From JAADIV01 sp964439085 (GTDB lineage Bacteria > Desulfobacterota > Desulfobulbia > Desulfobulbales > VMSU01), in the NCBI GenBank assembly GCA_964439085.1, contig CAYTNB010000033.1, forward strand, positions 1-19,270: a stretch of 19,270 bases of DNA, read 5' to 3'. Position numbers and translations under genes: made by a program. Below are positions 14,901-19,270 of this stretch, in pieces. Each line of letters opens with the position of its first letter. The first letter of the stretch is position 1. Below the pieces are notes generated by a model. It saw only the letters and a program-made list of their open reading frames with translations, was not told where the DNA came from and did no database searches.

Positions 14901-15677
14901 TAATTTTTGGGCTACGTAAATTGGACACGGCGCACTCATGCCGCCTATGCTTATTTGCCAGTTGTCACCGCCAAGCCCCTCGGCGTGTATCTTAGCGGAA
15001 AAATTACTGGAGGCCGGGGTAATATTATTGCCAAGTTTACTGAATAAATGGGCAATATTTATGTTATTGCCATTAAGGTCAAGGCGGTAATAGTGCTTAC
15101 TTAGGTCAACTCTCGCCAGTAACGTGACCTTTTCGCTGAAGCTTGTTTTCGCTTGCAGATTGAGTTTAAAACGTTGGCCACGACTATTAATGTCTAAGCG
15201 CAGGTCATTTAAGCTCAGGCTCTTGGTGCGGATGCCGCCAGTTAGCGCAGTAATGGCTGGCAGAGAAATCTTGCCATTTTTGATGGATATTTTCAGATTG
15301 GGAATGTGGGTAGGCCAGGATCTTGCCGGGCTGCTCAGGTCTTTAATGATAATTTCGGGGGATAAACAGGTGATTTCCCCCAAGTTAAACTTACGGTTGA
15401 AGATGGAGCGCCAGTTGGGGAAAAGCAGAACCTTGGGGATGGTCAAGGAATATAAATCGTTTTCGCTCCTGAGATCTTTAATCCGCAAGGCTGGTATAGG
15501 CAGCCAACGCCAGCTTAAGTCGGCAATTTTCGCTTTTTCACCTAATAAAGCCGTTAGTTGTTGATTGACACGTTCCCGAATAGCGTGCTGCTTAAGCAGA
15601 AGAGGGGAGAGGGAGGCCATGCATAGGAAAATTATCAGGGCCGCAAGGAGAATAAACCTTTTTTTCATGAGCAGCAT
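11955..15677 (-). CDS. AsmA/YhdP-like envelope protein, 1240 residues
   Basis: A large AsmA-like protein. The N-terminus is MLLMKKRFILLAALIIFLCM, a signal-anchor helix (about 6-27) placing the rest in the periplasm. A long beta-rich body of repeated hydrophobic/polar strands follows (many xIxGxx, LxLxG and NLxGxG stretches), as in bridge-like lipid-transfer proteins. The C-terminus is typical of the AsmA-like C-terminal domain: DKIVLKGKGVNLTGRGTI, then APLKMIDSVVTSIPLIG and FPVGVKGPLKDPEV. Its length is close to E. coli YhdP (1266 aa), which with TamB and YdbH supports phospholipid transport to the outer membrane. The PilZ gene lies 56 nt upstream and the mla operon is divergent nearby, consistent with envelope lipid homeostasis. 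Either ATG 15677 or the ATG three codons on may be the start; no clear Shine-Dalgarno is seen. Confidence 0.8.
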   Translation of the reverse strand: MLLMKKRFILLAALIIFLCMASLSPLLLKQHAIRERVNQQLTALLGEKAKIADLSWRWLPIPALRIKDLRSENDLYSLTIPKVLLFPNWRSIFNRKFNLGEITCLSPEIIIKDLSSPARSWPTHIPNLKISIKNGKISLPAITALTGGIRTKSLSLNDLRLDINSRGQRFKLNLQAKTSFSEKVTLLARVDLSKHYYRLDLNGNNINIAHLFSKLGNNITPASSNFSAKIHAEGLGGDNWQISIGGMSAPCPIYVAQKLCKINSLGSLKLTKYNEDYFMKLKELTISDPALSLSGTIARRHSSQEKKPRWEIDLNGKNIDLAAVRKIIKARFGTNQVAKEVCAIVRGGYAKSARYTFNGPSADFKHIHKMKIWVDVDKAPINIPGINLNLDWASGPITIINGNLAGKGLSAQIDKSRAQNGNLFLALTKDNNDFNLAIDIDADLHNLQNVLKKIVNDKPFQNELRKFKSITGRAQGTLYLGDQLHNLETRVTVRGIDGQGKYTRVPWAFKITDGNLQIEPHRVGWDHLTGVLGPHKIRRSAGNVSWGTEQNRELNVNRLDADIDLAALWRQGSLQLNGKRSYLKDYLDGQLSDISGQAKLRGFSLRGPPASPSAWNFKGDLDVQKLKINARDLPGTVESKEVQAKLSGKSVALTGIFTAAGQTLYLNGRYRHHNLKKWHGQSTFDGVIDGKLGQWLKEQEWLPAELFPKLPFQLKNFTVTNNNSSWTDIRIQGDIIAGLNSNSGPSLSLDIIHTPRISLNNLVLRDGIREGKLTYIRNSISAKTVFTWHGSIRAQTLTSLLQQNFVDSGEITGSFNMLSTHKKNLSSFFGGSLKIHDLTMRSDNSPANIQTISIKDMELAGNQHKIKITKLDINMGPDVIKGQGLVTTNKNNYQLDLDIAANSLAWHNLRQTLTTLRNKFKADKGRAKSEPGKKIHHFLPQNLNGKISFDFGNFTYKKQPAPDDKDKDPILYSWTPLLGTLTFRGNSKAKVNLNSGLICGMEMSGVWDLDGPSANSFFQISQQNSNFLFENALPCLGVKQSLIEGPFSLDAKLFGLPGDWQSGHLNLQSPHGLIRRMDLLSKIFTVINFTDLLVWDNQSTSKHKGLKYNSLNIETKIKDNVMNVDKIVLKGKGVNLTGRGTIALKNRQADLTFFIAPLKMIDSVVTSIPLIGKALGGKKESILTFPVGVKGPLKDPEVTALPPSAIGRAALDFVMDTLTLPFRIFAPLIPEKGQKSTEHK

Positions 15678-15733
15678 TACACTACAGAGCTAAGGGTAGT
15701 TTGTAGCCCTACTTAAAAAGTTACTGGAAAAGT

Positions 15734-16027
15734 TTAATATAGGGCCTGGGGACTATTGGTGAATTTCACTCCAGCCTTACACTCTAATTTTGATTGGCAT
15801 GTCCAAACCACTATGCCTCGGAAACTGGGCATGGATTTTGGGAAACGAATAGTTTGCCCCAACTCAAATATAAAGTCGGAAACCAGACATACCCCACCGT
15901 CACTTAAATTGTCAACCTTAGTCTTGACGGAGGATGAAGAGGCTGTGCTTTGATCCGTGATGACCTCTATCCAGAGATCATCACAAAGTTTACGTTTGAA
16001 TTTTCTCTTATCATTATTGTCAGCCAT
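15734..16027 (-). CDS. PilZ-domain protein (c-di-GMP receptor)
   Basis: A 97-residue stand-alone PilZ domain. The c-di-GMP-binding signature is complete: RKFKR (8-12; RxxxR) and NLSDGG (40-45; NxSxxG). The rest follows the PilZ beta-barrel pattern (GVCLVSDF, GIVVW, CKAGVKF). ATG 16027 is preceded by GAGGG at a good distance. It should bind c-di-GMP in the cytosol and act through a partner. The AsmA-like gene follows 56 nt downstream on the same strand, but a functional link is only a suggestion. An insert with STASSSS (27-33) is unusual but lies in a loop. Confidence 0.85.
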   Translation of the reverse strand: MADNNDKRKFKRKLCDDLWIEVITDQSTASSSSVKTKVDNLSDGGVCLVSDFIFELGQTIRFPKSMPSFRGIVVWTCQSKLECKAGVKFTNSPQALY

Positions 16028-16378
16028 AGTAGCCCTCTAAAGTCAAACCCAATCCGTAATTCCGACTATCATTGTGTATGATGTGTTGAGGAATGAAGCG
16101 CATCTTGCGTTCATGACGAATCAGTAAAATTTACGGTAATAATTCAGGTACACCCAATCTGCTGAGTTTGTCATTACCCTGCCATTTCGGTCTCGCCCAA
16201 AAGGAGGGGCATAGCAATCTCGAATACGAGTAGTATCTTACGATGCCCCATAATAAACGCAGACTTAGAATGAACCATATGGAGCGCCCCTGAACCGCCA
16301 CACATTACGAATGTATCATCAATAATATTTTTACAACAATTTTCAGCCAATATCAAATCCAATTACCGTCAAACCAGA
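16028..16378. other. Gene-free spacer with hairpins
   Basis: No supported gene. It contains the hairpin ATGAAGCGCA/TGCGTTCAT (16093-16114, one bulge), the palindrome GTAAA-A-TTTAC (16124-16134), and a longer structure GGGGCAT...ATGCCCC (16206-16249) enclosing CTCG-AATA-CGAG (16219-16230). A 62-codon minus-strand frame (16174-16362) with a TTG start is present but has no convincing support. Confidence 0.4.
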
Positions 16379-16406
16379 TTGACAGCTTTAGTGATATTAT
16401 TATATC
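16379..16406 (+). promoter_or_regulatory. Candidate promoter of the mla operon, upstream of the MITE
   Basis: Perfect -35 TTGACA (16379-16384), 16-nt spacer, TATATC (16401-16406; 4/6). Initiation near 16413 would place the whole MITE in the 5' leader, about 245 nt long, of mlaE. No better promoter is seen between the MITE and the mlaE start. Confidence 0.4.
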
Positions 16407-16435
16407 CTCATTAAAGTGGCGTTTACTTTGGTGAA

Positions 16436-16619
16436 CTAGGAGGCTGTCCGAGAATAGAGAGCCTGCTGCAGATAAGCGCAGACATTAAGGCCGGAGAAAT
16501 CGGACCATTTTCCCGCTATTTCTCGTCTAATAGCGCTACTATTGCCCTAAAACGATCGAAAAACTGGTCTCAATTCACCAACTTTTCACTACGGCTTCTA
16601 TTCTCGGACAGCCTCCTAG
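16436..16619. mobile_element. MITE: non-autonomous element with inverted ends
   Basis: The two ends are perfect inverted repeats over 22 bp (16436-16457 and 16598-16619). Reading CTAG at each edge as a 4-bp target duplication, the element is 16440-16615 (176 bp) with 18-bp inverted ends GAGGCTGTCCGAGAATAG. It has no coding capacity, so it would need a transposase in trans. The ends and a CTAG or TA target would fit an IS5/IS427- or Tc1/IS630-like parent; this is an inference. It lies 38 nt before the mlaE start codon. A one-sided remnant is at 11820-11841. Confidence 0.85.
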
Positions 16620-16657
16620 ACAGAATTGATAAAAGTAACTTACGGGAATATTTATTT

Positions 16658-17785
16658 ATGACGGCAGAGGCAGTTTTCAGGATAAAGGATAGCGGTGCCA
16701 GGAGATTTATCGTCACTATCGCTGGGGAACTTTATACAAGTAATGCCGCATCTTTTGTTGTTAGTTTGAACGAGGAGTTGAGCAAAATTCGGGCTAAGTC
16801 AGTCAATTTCGATCTTGCCGAACTTACCGGTATTGATGACTTCGGCGTTGCCGTTCTGGCCGGTATCAAGAAGAAGATTAATGACCAGAGGGGGGTGTTC
16901 CTCTTCAGCAATATCCAACCAGCCGTGCATGAGGCTTTGACGGTCTATAATTTCGATAAATTAACTGCTCCTCCGCCCGCCTTGCGACCATCGCCTGGCA
17001 TCTTTACCAGAATTGGCAGTGTTTCAATTGATTTCGCCGCCAAAACGGTTTTCTCTCTAGAATTTTTGGGTGAGACAGTCTTGTCATTCTGGCGCTTTAT
17101 GCGCAACCCTGGGACGCTGCGTGTTGGAGATACCATTGTTAATATGCGGTTGGTTGGCGTTCAGGCTCTGCCTATTGTCGGTTTAATCAGCTTTTTGCTT
17201 GGCCTGATTATGGCTTTTATGTCCTCTGTGCAGCTTAAACAATTTGGGGCAAATATTTATGTGGCCTCCCTGGTCAGTCTGAGTATGACGAGGGAGCTCG
17301 GGCCAATTATGACGGCGATAATTGTTGCCGGTCGTTCTTCCTCTGCCTTTGCCGCTGAAATTGGTTCCATGAAAATTTCCGAAGAGATAGATGCCCTGTT
17401 TACTATGGGTATCAATCCGCACCAATACCTTGTTTTGCCCCGAGTTATTGCGGCTTTTTTAATGGTGCCGCTATTGACCTTATTCTCAGATGTCTTTGCC
17501 ATTGCGGGGGGGCTGGTAGTGGGCACCTCAATGCTCGGCCTGACAGTAGATGGTTATCTAACCCAGACCTTTAAAACATTATCGCTATTCGACGTTTTTT
17601 GGGGATTATTCAAAAGTGGAATTTTCGCTCTGTTTCTGTCCTGGATTGGTTGTCTGCGAGGCTTTCAGGTTAGGGAAGGGGCCGATGATGTGGGCCGGGC
17701 CACAACTTCTGCGGTGGTTACCAGTATCTTCATGATTATTTTTCTGGACTCGATAATGGTCGTGATATTGAGGTATTACCAGTGA
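16658..17785 (+). CDS. mlaE: MlaE-family lipid ABC transporter permease with fused STAS (MlaB-like) domain
   Basis: A 375-residue protein joining two Mla parts that are separate in E. coli. Residues about 1-100 form a STAS domain (FDLAELTGIDDFGVAVLAGI, 51-70), the counterpart of MlaB. Residues about 125-375 form the MlaE permease with hydrophobic segments near 167-188, 215-230, 262-290, 312-332 and 348-371, and the family signature GRSSSAFAAEIGSMKISEEIDAL (225-247). MlaE moves phospholipids between the inner membrane and the MlaD substrate-binding hexamer. The phosphorylatable Ser/Thr of STAS domains (D-S/T-x-G) is Asp here (D60-D61-F62-G63). ATG 16658 has a weak GGGA about 11 nt upstream. 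It overlaps mlaF by 4 nt. Confidence 0.9.
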   Translation: MTAEAVFRIKDSGARRFIVTIAGELYTSNAASFVVSLNEELSKIRAKSVNFDLAELTGIDDFGVAVLAGIKKKINDQRGVFLFSNIQPAVHEALTVYNFDKLTAPPPALRPSPGIFTRIGSVSIDFAAKTVFSLEFLGETVLSFWRFMRNPGTLRVGDTIVNMRLVGVQALPIVGLISFLLGLIMAFMSSVQLKQFGANIYVASLVSLSMTRELGPIMTAIIVAGRSSSAFAAEIGSMKISEEIDALFTMGINPHQYLVLPRVIAAFLMVPLLTLFSDVFAIAGGLVVGTSMLGLTVDGYLTQTFKTLSLFDVFWGLFKSGIFALFLSWIGCLRGFQVREGADDVGRATTSAVVTSIFMIIFLDSIMVVILRYYQ

Positions 17786-18558
17786 CAATGTTTAGAGATA
17801 AACCCCGGGCCGTTATTCAGGTGCGTGATTTGGTGGCGGGGTTTGGAGAAAAGGTCATCTTGAGAGATGTTAGCTTTGATGTCCAGCCCAGTGAAATATT
17901 TGTTATTCTGGGTGGCAGTGGCTGTGGCAAGAGCACTTTGCTTAAACACTTGATCGGCTTGAAAGAACCAATGTCCGGCAGCGTACTTATCAATGGGACA
18001 GATATCGCCTCCGGTTCGGAACAAAAAATACAAAAAGTTTTACGGCAATGTGGTATCCTGTTTCAAGGAGGAGCTCTTTTCAGCTCCATGACCTTGGCTG
18101 AAAATATTGCCTTGCCTTTGCGGGAATATTCCGGACTGCCTGAAGAAAATATAGCTTATCTGGTTAAAATAAAATTGGCGATGGTGCAACTTGCCGGTTT
18201 TGAAAATCATTTTCCGGCAGAGCTTTCCGGCGGTATGCGTAAACGGGCCGGCTTGGCCAGGGCCATGGCCTTGAACCCGGAAATCCTTTTCTGTGATGAA
18301 CCCTCAGCGGGTCTTGACCCCATTACCTCGGCAGAGTTGGATCGGTTGTTCCTGGACATAAATCATAATTTTGGCACCACGATGGTAATTGTTACCCATG
18401 AACTGTCCAGTGTATTTAATATCGCTCAACGAGTGTTGATGCTTGATAAACAGATTAAAGGAGTTGTCGCAGAAGGTGATCCCTTTCAGCTAAGAGATCA
18501 CAGCCTTAACGCCTATGTGCAAAGATTTTTCTCCCGCAAACCTGGAACGGCCCAATAA
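17782..18558 (+). CDS. mlaF: MlaF-family ABC transporter ATPase
   Basis: A 258-residue ATP-binding subunit that powers the Mla lipid transporter. Walker A GGSGCGKST (44-52), Q-loop Gln95 in ILFQGG, signature LSGGMRKR (148-155), Walker B ILFCDEP (168-174), D-loop SAGLDP (175-180) and switch His206 are all intact. GTG at 17782 forms a GTGA overlap with the mlaE stop and has AGG 8 nt upstream; ATG 17788 is an alternative only two codons later. The C-terminal tail after 240 is the short extension typical of MlaF. Translation is probably coupled to mlaE. Confidence 0.93.
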   Translation: MTMFRDKPRAVIQVRDLVAGFGEKVILRDVSFDVQPSEIFVILGGSGCGKSTLLKHLIGLKEPMSGSVLINGTDIASGSEQKIQKVLRQCGILFQGGALFSSMTLAENIALPLREYSGLPEENIAYLVKIKLAMVQLAGFENHFPAELSGGMRKRAGLARAMALNPEILFCDEPSAGLDPITSAELDRLFLDINHNFGTTMVIVTHELSSVFNIAQRVLMLDKQIKGVVAEGDPFQLRDHSLNAYVQRFFSRKPGTAQ

Positions 18559-18570
18559 CAATCATTCATT

Positions 18571-19270
18571 ATGGTAAATAAAAAAACTAAATTTTTTGTT
18601 GGTCTGTTTGTGGCTGGCGGTGTGACGATTCTGATTTTGGTCATTATCGGGCTGGGAATGACGGGCTTGTTGAGAAGTGGACAACGCTTCGCCGTCTATT
18701 TTGATGAATCGGTGCAGGGACTTGAGGTGGAAGCGCCGGTAAAATATCGTGGTGTCGCCATTGGCCTGGTTGAGTCTATAAAGGTTGCCGCAGACTCACA
18801 TCTTATTGAAGTTGTGCTCAATATGAATGACGACTTTAAATTTAGTAATAAGGTGTTCGCACAATTAAAAATAGTTGGTATCACCGGCAATATGTTTATT
18901 GAACTTGACCGTTTCCCCAATGACGTTCCTATGGAGCCTGTTAAATTAAATTTCCCCACAGAATTTCCTGTTATTCCCTCACGCCCCTCTGAAATCAAAC
19001 AATTATTTCATAGTATTGACGAGATTATCCAAAAAGTAAAAACCATCGATATTGGCGATATGGCTAAGCGGGCCAAAAAGGCGTTGGGGCATCTTGATCA
19101 GGCTATAGTTGGCTCCGATGTTGCCGGACTATCGACCCATATCCAATCTTCTCTGGATAAATTTGATCGGGCTGTGGATGAGGCGGAGTTACCGGAAACT
19201 GTCAGGCGCTTGAATAGCTTGTTGGCAAATCTGGATCAGTCACTTAAAGGGATGGACTTGACTGCCCTTT
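18571..19270 (+). CDS. mlaD: MlaD-family MCE-domain lipid-binding protein, 3' partial
   Basis: The frame is open from ATG 18571 to the window end (233 full codons), 12 nt after the mlaF stop. The sequence starts MVNKKTKFFVGLFVAGGVTI. One N-terminal transmembrane helix (about 8-30) is followed by an MCE domain (about 39-115) including FDESVQGLEVEAPVKYRGVA, IGLVESI and LKIVGITGNMFIEL. After residue about 140 the sequence becomes charged and helical (SEIKQLFHSIDEIIQKVKTI), as expected of the C-terminal coiled region in longer MCE proteins. It should sit in the periplasm, anchored to the inner membrane, binding phospholipids for MlaFE. It is longer than E. coli MlaD (183 aa), closer to MCE proteins with extended helical needles. 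The end is outside the window. Confidence 0.92.
   Translation, partial: MVNKKTKFFVGLFVAGGVTILILVIIGLGMTGLLRSGQRFAVYFDESVQGLEVEAPVKYRGVAIGLVESIKVAADSHLIEVVLNMNDDFKFSNKVFAQLKIVGITGNMFIELDRFPNDVPMEPVKLNFPTEFPVIPSRPSEIKQLFHSIDEIIQKVKTIDIGDMAKRAKKALGHLDQAIVGSDVAGLSTHIQSSLDKFDRAVDEAELPETVRRLNSLLANLDQSLKGMDLTAL

Noticed and set aside
15124..15564. 146-codon plus-strand open frame
   Set aside because: Antisense to the N-terminal coding part of the AsmA-like gene; no motif or ribosome-binding site.
16174..16362. 62-codon minus-strand frame with TTG start
   Set aside because: Rare start codon, weak ribosome-binding site, no recognisable motif, and the region forms hairpins. It might be real, but the evidence is too thin.

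Overview
The window looks like a chromosomal segment of a Gram-negative, anaerobic, sulfate-reducer-type bacterium (Desulfobacterota, perhaps Desulfobulbales). This is inferred from gene content and protein style: a corrinoid-activase-like ASKHA protein, a DHH protein paired with two ADP-glucose pyrophosphorylase paralogs, an AsmA/YhdP-like protein, and an Mla lipid-transport operon whose permease carries a fused STAS domain. No database search was possible, so the taxon is a guess. There are no rRNA, tRNA, CRISPR or phage genes and no intact transposase.

Layout. (1) 2-1042: 3' part of a RACo/DUF4445-type ASKHA protein, followed by about 470 bp of non-coding DNA holding copy A of a dispersed repeat and two strong hairpins. 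(2) 1516-5070, + strand: a tight operon of a DHH phosphoesterase-like protein and two tandem GlgC paralogs that overlap by 4 nt. The first paralog has lost key catalytic residues and the second keeps them, suggesting a regulatory/catalytic pair in glycogen synthesis. Repeat copy B follows at once. (3) 8939-5265, - strand: an uncharacterised 532-residue protein (possibly HIT/GalT-like), then trpB and trpA, which overlap each other. (4) 11274-9203, - strand: a cold-shock-domain protein and a DeaD/CsdA-type DEAD-box RNA helicase, each followed by a hairpin terminator; this is a plausible cold-adaptation pair. (5) 11275-11954: a 680-bp gene-free stretch with the csp promoter, a terminator-like hairpin that may end a small RNA, repeat copy C, and a lone MITE-type end. 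(6) 16027-11955, - strand: a PilZ c-di-GMP-binding protein and a 1240-residue AsmA/YhdP-like protein. (7) 16436-16619: a complete MITE with near-perfect ends, between a candidate promoter and the mla operon. (8) 16658-19270, + strand: mlaE (with N-terminal STAS), mlaF, and mlaD cut by the window end.

Functionally the right third is about envelope lipid trafficking (AsmA/YhdP-like and Mla modules are both linked to inner-to-outer-membrane phospholipid movement). The middle is RNA metabolism and tryptophan synthesis, and the left is glycogen precursor synthesis. The most unusual signals are the three-copy intergenic repeat, always in the same orientation relative to the gene before it, with a self-templated inverted duplication in copy B; the MITE inserted in the presumed 5' leader of mla; the GlgC pair with one degenerate partner; and the unknown protein heading the trpBA cluster.
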